Positions 54,793 to 64,000 of a stretch of DNA of 64,000 bases are shown one piece after another. The stretch covers positions 102,650,736-102,714,735 of the forward strand of contig JAVGWX010000007.1 of NCBI GenBank assembly GCA_036924085.1, given 5' to 3'. A program made the translations under genes and the position numbers. The notes below the pieces were generated by a model. That model searched no databases, was not told where the DNA came from, and worked only from the letters and a program-made list of their open reading frames with translations. The stretch comes from Ariolimax columbianus. Taxonomy: Eukaryota; Mollusca; Gastropoda; Stylommatophora; Arionidae. The number at the start of each line of letters is the position of its first letter. The stretch's first letter is position 1.

Positions 54793-57288
54793 CTAGACCA
54801 GGTATCGTCCCTTGCGCGAGCAGTCAGCTGCCTCTTTATTGACGAGACTGACAAAATCGAGACGATCTTCTAGGAAGGCTGATGAGACTTTTCTCAGATG
54901 AGAAGAAGCAACATGGTCAGCCCATACCTGAGGCAGCAGATTCTTGTACCTGGAGATTGGTTCGAAGATGGGACAGGAATGAATGTGTGCAAAGGTGGGC
55001 TGGTCACTTGTTGTCACCGAATCAGAAACATTAGGACAGGGTCTAGGAAGGAGAGGCTGAGGGCAGTAGGGATAGGATGTGGCCTCTGTGGGACTTTCTC
55101 GATAAGAGGTGTTGTTCCATGGCATGGCAGGCTGCACAGCTTGCTTGAGGTAGTTAAAGGAATGGGTGTACCTGAGTGGACGATGTGGTGGTATACTGGG
55201 GTGGTCTGTTGGTACATTGGTGATGTGTGCTACAGAAACTGGATGTTGTTTGGGTTCGAGAACATGAATCATGGAAGATAACGTTGAAGGAGGCGTATTT
55301 GATATTGAAAAACGCCTGAGAGATGGCGGAGGGTGTGTATGAATAGAGGATAAAGATGATGACATCAATGATGTTGATGATGCCGATGTGCTTGACAACG
55401 GGTTTGGTCGTCTGCTAATGCATGTATCATAATTATAATTACTTTGCTCATTGACAGATGCCCCAGGGTACACACGTTCAGCGACAGTCTTACCAGGGGC
55501 AGCTAACTCAGGGTACAGATCACCCACAGGTAACGTATGATACAGATCACCCAGGTGACAAACCTCAACATCTTTCTGTTCTACAACGTTAGTTGGCAAT
55601 GCGAGGTCCACAGAGAAACTTCTAGAACGCCTGTCTCTGCTTCCGAGAGCTTCCAGGTTAGAGCAACTAGTGGCGTATTTATGAAACTGTTTGAAGCACT
55701 CAAGCGAAGAAGAGTGTGACGCGTCGTTGGTCAATGTTTGGCGCCGCCGCTGCTGCTGGCGCCCACACACGCCATGCTTGTTCTCGTCCACCTGTTGGCC
55801 CAAATAATCAAGGCTGTGTCCCAGCTTCCCGCAAACTGTGTATAAGGTCACTTCCGGAATAATGGAGGCTATCCTGCTGTCTGTCCTGCTTAATCTTGGC
55901 GTGCCACTGGCTGCTGACTCCAGACTCGTCCGTCGGTCGTCAAACTTACAGAGCTTGTGTCTGCAGAATTCCTTGAACAGCCGTTTCAGTGCAGCTCTAA
56001 GCTCGTTGTTTTTGAAAGCATAGACCCAAGGATTGATTCCGCTATTGAAGACGGTCAACAGAATGAGATAGGTTTGTATCCAAATGTAGAATCGTCTGGA
56101 ACTTATAGTCTGAACTAAGATAAAGATTAAATACGGCAACCACAAGAACAGGAATACTCCAATAACCATTGCAAGTGTTTTGGTGTACTTGGTGTCCTTG
56201 ATCATGAACTTGACCTGCAGGTTTCTGTGGACGGCGAACTCTACAGCTGCGATAGCCTTGGCGTGATGCCTGGCCACCAGAAAAATGCGAAAGTAACACA
56301 CGAAGATCGCGACGCACGAGGGAACGAAAATGGCGCTGAAAAACAGAACCGGAGCTTTCCCGTGGATGAGGTTGGCGGAGCATGGTAGCACTTCTGAGGG
56401 CAGGTCGTACCAGCCAACGATTAAGGGCAACCATACGATGAGAGCTGAGTACATCCATGTCAATATAACCATGACGGCCACCTTTCTGGATGTCATGATG
56501 TTGACATATTCCAGCGGTGATACGAGAGCGGTCTGGCGATCATAAGCAATGGTTGCTAACGTCAACACGGATACACCACACGCCATCATCAGAACTCGAT
56601 TCGGTAACAGACAAAGTACAACATGGCCAGGGCGGACAGCACCCCCAAAATTGAACACTTCAACGGCTACTCCAAGAGGTGTCGCCACTGCCACAAAAAT
56701 GTCTACAGCCGCCAATGACGTGATGAAGTAGTTCGTTGGTGTATGCAGTCTCCGAAAGCGCACCACGCAGATAATGACGCATGCGTTGCTCAGTAACATG
56801 AAAGGCACCATAAGACTAACAATAATTATCCCACCGATCTCTTCAGGTGACCATGACGCGTATTCCTGAAAAACTGTTTCACTGGACGTCTCTAGAAATG
56901 AAGCCGTCGAGTTTCTGACAGACTCCATGCCATCAACAATGCCAAAGACAGCATCGGGGAAGATCTGGTCCGCCATGGACGGCAAGTTAAACCCTTCTGT
57001 CAATGTTGTCAACGGTGACTCAGATTTTGACCAATCGCCGTTTGTCATTACTGACTGAAACATGGGTGGCGTTGGTCCGGAGAACAATCTGGACAACCTG
57101 TTTGTCGTGGACTGGAAATTTGATGACAGTAAGGTGTTACTGACACGATCCCACGGACCGTCTACATGCGTGACAAGCTGTTCTAGATCATTCGCACTTC
57201 CAGGCAAGTCGAAGTCTTTCACGTTCTGTTTCATCTGTGATGTGCCCACTCTTGTCTGAATTCCGTTTTCTTCCAAATCTGACGACAT
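54793..57288 (-). CDS. Class A GPCR with long cytoplasmic tail, orphan
   Basis: A single-exon frame of 831 residues from ATG 57288 to TAG 54793. A 150-residue N-terminus with an NST sequon at 126 precedes seven membrane segments at about 151-178, 186-212, 223-248, 269-293, 312-339, 369-393 and 405-426. The conserved Cys pair is C226 and C303. The DRY position reads DRQ (250-252), in AYDRQTALVSPLEY. TM6 has FLWLPY and TM7 has NSGINPWVYAF, so NPxxY is kept. The tail from about 440 is nearly 390 residues, Ser/Thr/Pro-rich, which suggests phosphorylation and scaffold binding. The TM2 (NYFITSLAAVD) and TM7 segments recall adenosine and biogenic-amine receptors, but amine-binding determinants were not confirmed. 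Two CREs lie upstream. No lesion is seen. Confidence 0.88.
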   Translation of the reverse strand: MSSDLEENGIQTRVGTSQMKQNVKDFDLPGSANDLEQLVTHVDGPWDRVSNTLLSSNFQSTTNRLSRLFSGPTPPMFQSVMTNGDWSKSESPLTTLTEGFNLPSMADQIFPDAVFGIVDGMESVRNSTASFLETSSETVFQEYASWSPEEIGGIIIVSLMVPFMLLSNACVIICVVRFRRLHTPTNYFITSLAAVDIFVAVATPLGVAVEVFNFGGAVRPGHVVLCLLPNRVLMMACGVSVLTLATIAYDRQTALVSPLEYVNIMTSRKVAVMVILTWMYSALIVWLPLIVGWYDLPSEVLPCSANLIHGKAPVLFFSAIFVPSCVAIFVCYFRIFLVARHHAKAIAAVEFAVHRNLQVKFMIKDTKYTKTLAMVIGVFLFLWLPYLIFILVQTISSRRFYIWIQTYLILLTVFNSGINPWVYAFKNNELRAALKRLFKEFCRHKLCKFDDRRTSLESAASGTPRLSRTDSRIASIIPEVTLYTVCGKLGHSLDYLGQQVDENKHGVCGRQQQRRRQTLTNDASHSSSLECFKQFHKYATSCSNLEALGSRDRRSRSFSVDLALPTNVVEQKDVEVCHLGDLYHTLPVGDLYPELAAPGKTVAERVYPGASVNEQSNYNYDTCISRRPNPLSSTSASSTSLMSSSLSSIHTHPPPSLRRFSISNTPPSTLSSMIHVLEPKQHPVSVAHITNVPTDHPSIPPHRPLRYTHSFNYLKQAVQPAMPWNNTSYRESPTEATSYPYCPQPLLPRPCPNVSDSVTTSDQPTFAHIHSCPIFEPISRYKNLLPQVWADHVASSHLRKVSSAFLEDRLDFVSLVNKEAADCSRKGRYLV

Positions 57289-57482
57289 TCTAATTTCCGT
57301 CTGCAGCAGTTCTATAAGAACAATAGACAGTGGACGAGTTCTTCCTCAACAGCACTACAAGTCCAGCATGCTGCAACAGATAGATCTCAGGTGACACGAA
57401 ATTCTCGTCTTTGACGACACAGGTAACATGTGATGACGGTCACTGTGTAATAACGTCAGGTATAATGACGCCCACTATGTGA
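57289..57482 (-). promoter_or_regulatory. 5' region of the class A GPCR gene
   Basis: About 190 bp between the start codon and the CRE pair. No TATA box is obvious. The transcription start is unknown. Confidence 0.3.
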
Positions 57483-57490
57483 TGACGTCA
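57483..57490. promoter_or_regulatory. CRE palindrome 1
   Basis: TGACGTCA, the perfect cAMP-response element bound by CREB/ATF factors, 195 bp upstream of the GPCR ATG. Confidence 0.55.
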
Positions 57491-57498
57491 CTGTATGA

Positions 57499-57506
57499 TG
57501 ACGTCA
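57499..57506. promoter_or_regulatory. CRE palindrome 2
   Basis: A second perfect TGACGTCA, 16 bp from the first. Half sites and near matches ('taacgtca', 'tgacggtca') lie within 80 bp. Confidence 0.55.
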
Positions 57507-57770
57507 CGGTGTGTTGTCGGTCACGGTGTGTCGAGAGCCTGTGGCTGTGACTTGTTCTTGAATTCAAGTCTGCAAGAAAAAAAGAAAACATTTTTTGTCA
57601 GTCAAATAAGGTACATCGGTCGTCAGTAGGATTGTTTCACCAGAAGTGTAGGATGAAGGGAAGGATGGTCAAAACCAATGGTCATGTGACCGGATGTCAT
57701 TTGAGGATCTTCCGGTCGAAGACCAGGTTCAAAGATCGACATCTTTAGCACATTTATTTCTGAAGCTACA
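57507..57770. other. Spacer upstream of the GPCR
   Basis: No feature recognised. Confidence 0.35.
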
Positions 57771-57771
57771 C

Positions 57772-58112
57772 AGGCGTCCACGTTATGTAGCCACTCTGAC
57801 GTCCACTTTATGTAGCCACTCAGACGTAGCCCCTGTCCACTTTCTGTTGCCACTCCCACGATCAATTTCTGTAGCCACTGTCCACTTTATGTAGCCACTC
57901 AGATGACTACTGAATGTAGCCAGTCAGACGTCCACTTTATGTAGCCACTGTCCAGTTTATGTAGCCACTCAGATGACTACTTAATGTAGCCACTGTCCAC
58001 TTTCTGTAGCCTATCATACGACCACTTTATGTAGCCACTCAGACGTCCACTCTATGTAGCCAGTCAGACGTCCACTTTATGTAGCCATTGTGCACTTTCT
58101 GTAGCCACTCAG
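57772..58112. repeat. About 25-bp minisatellite
   Basis: 'gtccactttatgtagccact' with 'cagac' or nothing between units, about 13 copies with substitutions, 500-800 bp upstream of the GPCR. Confidence 0.9.
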
Positions 58113-58545
58113 AAGAGGACGGTCGAGTTTTCGATAACATTGAAGTAACCATGACAACAGTCAACAGCCTTGTGTACGTGACTTCCACAAGAAGGACTCA
58201 ACTCTACACGTCACAAACTTACCATTTGGCCACTTTACAGGACAATACAAGCACAGTTAGCACATCTATTGCTATCATTGAGTTGGGAACATAGCTCAAA
58301 CAGTTCCCGATCTGTCAGCAGTTTTCACAACTTGAAATCCACGGTTTGAATACGGTGGTATAGAAATCAGGCGGCCTTTCTTTATAGAATTGTTTGCAAC
58401 GCCGGATATGAGCGTTTCGCTCTCATTACTTTCACTTAAATATTATCGGTTTTTATGTTCTCTTCCAACAGACGTTCGGGCTTGATGGGCCCTAAATACA
58501 GATACGGCGCATGCGAGACAGTGTAGATACTGCCAGGATGTGTGC
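58113..58545. other. Spacer
   Basis: No feature recognised. Confidence 0.35.
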
Positions 58546-59456
58546 GTATGCGTGTGTGGGTTGGTATGTGTGTGTGTGTGGGTTGGCATGTGTGTGTGTG
58601 TGGGTTGGCATGTGTGTGTGTGTGGGGTGGCATGTGTGTATGTGTGGGTTGGTATGTGTGTGTGTGTGGGTTGGTGTGTGTGTGGGTTGGTGTGTGTGTG
58701 TGTGTGGGTTGGTGTGTGTGTGTGTGGGTTGGTATGTGTGTGTGTGGGTTGGTATGTGTATGTGTGTGGGTTGGTATGTGTGTGTGTTGGGGGGGGGGGT
58801 TGGAATGTGTGTGTGCGTATGTGTGGGTTGGTATGTTAGTGTGTGGGTTGGTATGTGTGTGTGTGGGTTGGTATGTGTGTGTATGTGTGCATATGTCTGG
58901 GTTAGTGTGTGTTTGGGTTGGTATGTGTGTGTGTGGGTTGGTATGTGTGTGTGCGTGTGTGTGGGTTGGTATGTGTGTGTATGGGTTGGTATGTGTGTGT
59001 GCATGTGTGTGGGTTGGTATGTGTGTGTGTGGGTTGGTATATTTGTGTGTGGGTTGGCATGTGCGTGTGTGGATTGGTATGTGTGGGTCGGTATGTGTGT
59101 GTGGGTTGGTATGTATGTGTGTGTGGGTTGGTATGTGTGTGTGTGGGTTGGTATATGTGTGTGTGGGTTGGTATGTGTGTGTGTGTGGGTTGGTATGTGT
59201 GTGTGTGTGTGGGTTGGTATATGTGTGTGTGTGGGTTGGTATGTGTGTGTGTGTGGGTTGGTATGTGTGTGTGTGTGTGTGGGTTGGTATATGTGTGTGT
59301 GTGTGGGTTGGTATATGTGTGTGGGTTGGTATGTGTGTGGGTTGGTATGTGTGTGGGTTGGTATGTGTGTGTGGGTTGATATGTGTGTGTGTGGGTTGGT
59401 ATATGTGTGTGTGTGTGTGTGTGGGTTGGTATGTGTGTGTGTGGGATGGTATGTGT
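58546..59456. repeat. GT-rich minisatellite with GGGTTGG
   Basis: About 40 units of 20-28 bp: 'gggttggtatgtgtgtgtgt' with a variable GT run, and a G run at 58791-58799. Frames of more than 300 codons on both strands are artefacts. Confidence 0.97.
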
Positions 59457-59828
59457 GAACATGTACTTTTACAAAAAGTACATGGGTAGATTTGATGAGC
59501 CAAGATGCGCTGCTTGTTATGACCACTAACATACAGGTGGTCAAGTGAAAGGTACAGGTGAGAGGGTCAGGTGAGAGGGTCAGACAAAACATCAACTGGA
59601 GTTTTTTCTATACTGATGTGGACAGGCTTATTGAATGTCTGACAAATCTGACACGTTAAACACATCCACATACAACAACGTGATAAATTCGAGTATTTAT
59701 TCTTATTTTTCGATCCACGGGTTAACCCGTTATTGGTTATTTTATTGCTAACATATTAGGTATAGTTTCTGTTTTGTTGTGTTTTTAGAGTTGCATGTTA
59801 AACATACAAGACTGGCCCATCCTCGTCA
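59457..59828. other. Spacer
   Basis: A perfect inverted repeat 'tgtactttt' / 'aaaagtaca' (59462-59480) lies at the edge of the array. Otherwise nothing seen. Confidence 0.4.
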
Positions 59829-60205
59829 TGCCTGGACTGGTATGCATAGACAGACAAACTGACATACGAACAGGCAGACAAATATACAGACAGAATGAGG
59901 CATACAAGCATACAGACTGAAAGAGACAGACAGTCTGACAGATCGGCATAGACAGACAGACAGAAAGGAAGACAAGACACAAAGAGAGGCAGAGAGACAA
60001 CAGAGGAAGACAAACAGATAGCCAGAGCCAGACACACCGACAGCGAGAGAGACAGGCATAGAACGACACAGAGAGACAGAGACCGAGAGAGAGGCAGAGA
60101 GGGACAAAGAGGAAGACAGAGAGAGTGACAGAGAGAGACAAAGAGGAAGACAGAGAGAGTGACAGAGAGAGACACACAGATAGAGAGACAAAGACAGAGT
60201 GAGAG
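59829..60205. repeat. GACA / GAGA-rich low-complexity region
   Basis: Imperfect GACA, GAGA and 'gacagagagagacaaagagg' units. Confidence 0.9.
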
Positions 60206-60544
60206 GTAGGCCGATAAGAAAATGATCTGGCTTCTCGCGTGATCTCTGCCAGTCACGTGACGGCGTGTTGGGTGTTACTTAAAATGTTTTATCATGGTAA
60301 CCTGGACAACGTGTATGTAAACAAGAGAGGAAATCAGTTAAAGAAGGTCATAAAATCACGTGATTTGAACGTTTAAAATAGGAAGGGAATGGAATAGATT
60401 TTAAGGGCGAAAACGATCCAGCATAACTTTGGTACACAACAAGAGCAGACAACCTGTAGTAAATCATGGTCACAAATACATGTTGTGTTAGAAGACATAC
60501 ACCGACACTAATTTGTATTGTCCCAACACACGGACAGACACCCA
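60206..60544. other. Spacer
   Basis: No feature recognised. Confidence 0.35.
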
Positions 60545-61075
60545 TATATTGTCACATCATAAGGACAGATATATATAGGACAGATATATATTGTCACACC
60601 ACACAGACCGACATACACACATATATCGTCACAATACACAAACGGACGGACACACATATACTGTCACAACACATAGACAGACACACATGTATCGTCACAA
60701 CACACGGACAGACAGGCACACAAATGCTGCCACAACACACAGAAAGGCACACACATACTGTCACAACACACAGACAGGCACACACATACTGTCAAAACAC
60801 ACAGACAGGCACACATACTGTCACAACACACATAAAGGCACACACATACTGTCACAACACACAGACAGGCACACACAGACTGTCACAACACACAGACAGG
60901 CACACATATACTGTCACAACACACAGACAGGCACACACATACTGTCACAACACACAGACAGGCACACACATACTGTCACAACACACAGACAGACAGAAAC
61001 ACAAATATTGTCACAGCACACGAACAGACAAGCCTATATTGTCACAACACACGGACAGACAGACAAACAAACGTA
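60545..61075. repeat. About 29-bp minisatellite
   Basis: 'cacacatactgtcacaacac' with 'acagacagg', about 18 units. Confidence 0.95.
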
Positions 61076-61224
61076 TGTCGTAAAACATGGTCAGATAAAG
61101 ATTTAATGTATAAAAACGAGGACATACAAACACATGTCTTAAAACATACAATCATGTCATAAAGTAAGAGAGGACATGACATGCGATGATTGACCTGGGG
61201 CATGAACATTGTTCACATAGGGAA

Positions 61225-61352
61225 CAAACTCACTGACTCAAACATATTGTGTATCACACGACATAGCGATATCACTGACTCAAACAGATTGTGTATCACA
61301 CGGCATAGCGGTATCACTGACTCAAACAGATTGTGTATCACACAACATATAC
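61225..61352. repeat. 42-bp repeat, three copies
   Basis: 'cactgactcaaacagattgt' with 'gtatcacacggcatagcggtat'-type ends. Confidence 0.9.
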
Positions 61353-61597
61353 AATGTATGACAGACAAAATCGCTAGACTGACCTACTCTTGGACTGATA
61401 AATGACACTCAACAAAACACTCATTCACACGTAATAATGTCAAGGACAAAGTTGTACAATACTATTGACACTAATCAGCAATGTAAACAACATAAGTAAG
61501 TGAAGTCACATGTTTGTTTGTAATCATATTAGCTCAGTTAAAATAATGTCCATTAATGTCAGTGAAAGTGTGGATAATGGCAACCAAGACATTCAAA
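61353..61597. other. Spacer
   Basis: No feature recognised. Confidence 0.35.
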
Positions 61598-62440
61598 GGG
61601 AGCAGGTGAGACAGCACATCTTGGTAGTGAGAGCCAAGGTTTACTTGACGGGCAGGTGAGACAGCACATCTTGGTAGTGGGGAGTCAAGGTTTACTTGAC
61701 GGTCTGGTGAGACAGCACATCTTGGTAGTGAGAGCCAAGGTTTACTTGACGGTCTGGTGAGACAGCACATCTTGGTAGTGGGGAGTCAAGGTTTACTTGA
61801 CGGTCTGGTGAGACAGCACATCTTGGTAGTGGGGAGTCAAGGTTTACTTGACGGTCTGGTGAGTCAACATCTTGGTAATGGGAGCCAAGGTTTACTTGAC
61901 GGTCTGGTGAGTCAACATCTTGGTAGTGAGAGCCAAGGTTTACTTGACGGTCTGGTGAGACAGCACATCTTGGTAGTGGGGAGTCAAGGTTTACTTGACG
62001 GTCTGGTGAGACAGCACATCTTGGTAGTGGGGAGTCAAGGTTTACTTGACGGTCTGGTGAGTCAACATCTTGGTAATGGGAGCCAAGGTTTACTTGACGG
62101 TCTGGTGAGACAAAATCTTGGTAATGGTAGCCAAGGTTTACTTGACGGTCTGGTGAGACAAAATCTTGGTAATGGTAGCCAAGGTTTACTTGACGGTCTG
62201 GTGAGACAAAATCTTGGTAATGGGAGCCAAGTTTTACTTGACGGTCTGGTGAGACAAAATCTTGGTAATGGTAGCCAAGGTTTACTTGACGGTCTGGTGA
62301 GACAAAATCTTGGTAATGGGAGCCAAGTTTTACTTGACGGTCTGGTGAGTCAAAATCTTGGTAATGGTAGCCAAGGTTTACTTGACGGTCTGGTGAGACA
62401 ACATCTTGGTAATGGGAGCCAAGGTTTACGTGACGGTCAG
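61598..62440. repeat. 45-51 bp minisatellite, mostly 48 bp on the right
   Basis: About 17 units with 'ccaaggtttacttgacggtc' and 'tggtgagacaaaatcttggt'. The right part is nearly perfect at 48 bp, giving a 16-residue peptide repeat (QGLLDGLVRQNLGNGS) in a plus frame 61757-62623. The frame has no recognisable domain outside the repeat and is not called as a gene. Confidence 0.95.
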
Positions 62441-62764
62441 GGGGAACAACACCAGCACATCTTGGTCATGTCACATTCAGAGAAGCTGGTGGCCGACTGT
62501 AATGATAATGCTCACCTGGTGAGAAAGACAAAGGCTCGAAACCCTAGCAAGGTCATATGTTCTTCTGTATGTGGCGGTGAAATTGAATGGAAGCCTGCAC
62601 ATTATGTGGAGAAAACTGATTAAATAACACGTTCAGCTATCCCCCAAAGGAAAGCAATGACAACCCACCGTACTATACATCTGTCATGAAACAACTAAAT
62701 AGGTTGGCAGTTGAAAGCAAAGACGGTCTGCAAACGACATCTTGCTTTTTGTTTTATAAATGTA
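62441..62764. other. Spacer
   Basis: Continues the open plus frame to 62623 without a recognisable domain. Confidence 0.35.
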
Positions 62765-62765
62765 A

Positions 62766-63128
62766 CACTAAAACATGTGTGTCTATTAGTTGCACTACGC
62801 GTATTTCTGAAGTACTTACTAAAACATGTGTGTCTACTAGTTGCACTACGCGTATTACTGAAGTACTTACTAAAAAATGTGTGCCTATTGGTTGCACTAC
62901 GCGTATTACTGAAGTACTTACTAAAACATGTGTGTCTATTTGTTGCACTACGCTTATTACTGAAGTACTTACTAAAACATGTATGTCTATTAGTTGCACT
63001 ACGCGTATTACTGAAGTACTTACTAAAACATGTGTGTCTATTTGTTGCACTACGCGTATTACTGAAGTACTTACTAAAACATGTGTGTCTACTAGTTGCA
63101 CTACGCGTATTACTGAAGTACTTACTAA
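62766..63128. repeat. 51-bp minisatellite
   Basis: Seven units: 'actaaaacatgtgtgtctat' with 'tgcactacgcgtattactga' and 'agtactt'. Seventeen codons per unit; two plus frames and one minus frame are open across it. Confidence 0.97.
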
Positions 63129-63640
63129 CCTTGGTGAAAGAAAAGTTATCGCTCTGAAAGAAATGTCCCTCTCAAAATACAACTTTGGAAAAATCAGATT
63201 CGGTTGCATTCAAGAGCAAGAAACTAAACATTTTACTTCCAGGCGGTAATACAAATCCAGGTGTAGTAAACTCTCGGAGAATGAACTTCTGTTGGTCCAG
63301 GTGGAAACATCACCTTTCGTCGCAGGTAGGACCGTTATATATAGCTCAGAGGCCAGGAGGTTGTTGTTTCCCGTGGCGACCTCACATCTTGTGACGTAGG
63401 CCCTATGTGAACATACGACAATGCAGTAATAGTGTCGTTTCACTGTGTCTCTCCGTCCCCCTGGTTAGCCTACAGGTAGGTAGCCTAGTTCCTCTGTCAA
63501 CCCGCTAGAAAATTGTTCTGCATGGAGTAGGCCGATCACTGTTGTCGTTCTCTTTCTTTTCTTCTTTTAGCCCCATTAGAAATTCTGACCAATTTTTTCA
63601 TTCAAAAATATTCCACGAGTTATTAAAAAAAACAACCCAT
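63129..63640. other. Spacer
   Basis: No feature recognised. Confidence 0.35.
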
Positions 63641-63642
63641 TG

Positions 63643-63696
<54 letters not shown>

Positions 63697-63697
63697 G
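63641..63697. repeat. (CT)n then (AT)n microsatellite
   Basis: About 18 CT units followed by about 10 AT units. Confidence 0.97.
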
Positions 63698-64000
63698 TAA
63701 ACATTTAACGCAGTTCTTTGTCATTTGCAAAAGCCAGGGGAGTTACATGAGCATGTTCATTTTAAGCTACATCAAGCTACATTGAGCACGTATCAAACAT
63801 CAACTGCCCAACCTGAGACTTACCTTCAAATTCCTTTAATCTGACATACGTCTCCAGGTAACAGTAACGTACATTCATAATGATTATATGAGGGAACATG
63901 GCATTTGTTGTTGCAGCTAACTGGACAGACACGCCCAAGGAAGGAACATCACACAGCTGTAACAGCTAGTGAGAGGTCGAGCGAGACACGGGTCTTCTAT
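63698..64000. other. Spacer to window end
   Basis: No feature recognised. Confidence 0.35.

Noticed and set aside
58436..59595. Frames above 300 codons on both strands
   Set aside because: A GT/CA-rich array without stop codons in any frame.
59785..60256. Ser/Leu/Cys-rich frames of 120-150 codons resembling membrane proteins
   Set aside because: GACA/GAGA low-complexity DNA translated on the minus strand.

Overview
This window looks like nuclear DNA from an animal, most likely a mollusc and perhaps a heterobranch gastropod. The main reasons are a single-exon chemosensory-type GPCR of the kind expanded in sea slugs, a second intronless GPCR, relics of at least four LINE lineages (I/Nimb-like with RNase H, RTE-like, CR1-like, Tx1/L1-like), and a very heavy load of minisatellites. 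The species cannot be fixed from sequence alone. Only two ordinary host genes are convincing: a chemosensory-type receptor at 43851-44849 (+) and a long-tailed class A GPCR at 54793-57288 (-). The second has two perfect CRE palindromes about 200 bp upstream of its start.

Layout. 1-7300 is mostly minisatellite. A 30-bp array is split by a 5'-truncated Nimb-like LINE (403-1740), and a CCTATAAA array is split twice, once by a possible DNA element (2617-4231). 7305-14070 holds CR1-like, RTE-like and Nimb-like relics. The Nimb-like relic (minus strand) is interrupted by a dispersed element carrying a 37-bp tandem array. 14070-17960 is tandem arrays and unique DNA. 17965-22640 is an RTE-like C-terminal scrap (+) and a long RTE-like relic (-), the latter interrupted by a second copy of the 37-bp-array element. 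23825-29769 is a Tx1-like LINE with ORF1 inverted head-to-head against a nearly intact ORF2, bounded by a 15-bp target duplication. 30085-36400 is LINE scraps plus many arrays, one of which amplifies a tRNA-like box A. 36670-42610 holds an RTE-like relic and a nearly complete RTE (-) sitting inside a CATA microsatellite. 43851-44849 is the first GPCR. 44930-53925 is arrays and LINE relics, with a third copy of the dispersed module at 52150. 54793-57510 is the second GPCR and its promoter region. 57770-63700 is almost entirely arrays.

The most unusual signals are: (1) the dispersed module that ends in a 37-bp tandem array and has landed in two different LINEs; (2) several minisatellites grown out of LINE coding sequence, including reverse transcriptase motif A, the block before the YADD box, the RQGD block and the endonuclease N-terminus; (3) the head-to-head Tx1 insertion, whose target duplication, inverted ORF1 and junction filler fit twin priming. 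Most long open frames here are open only because a tandem repeat lacks stop codons, and they are not called as genes.
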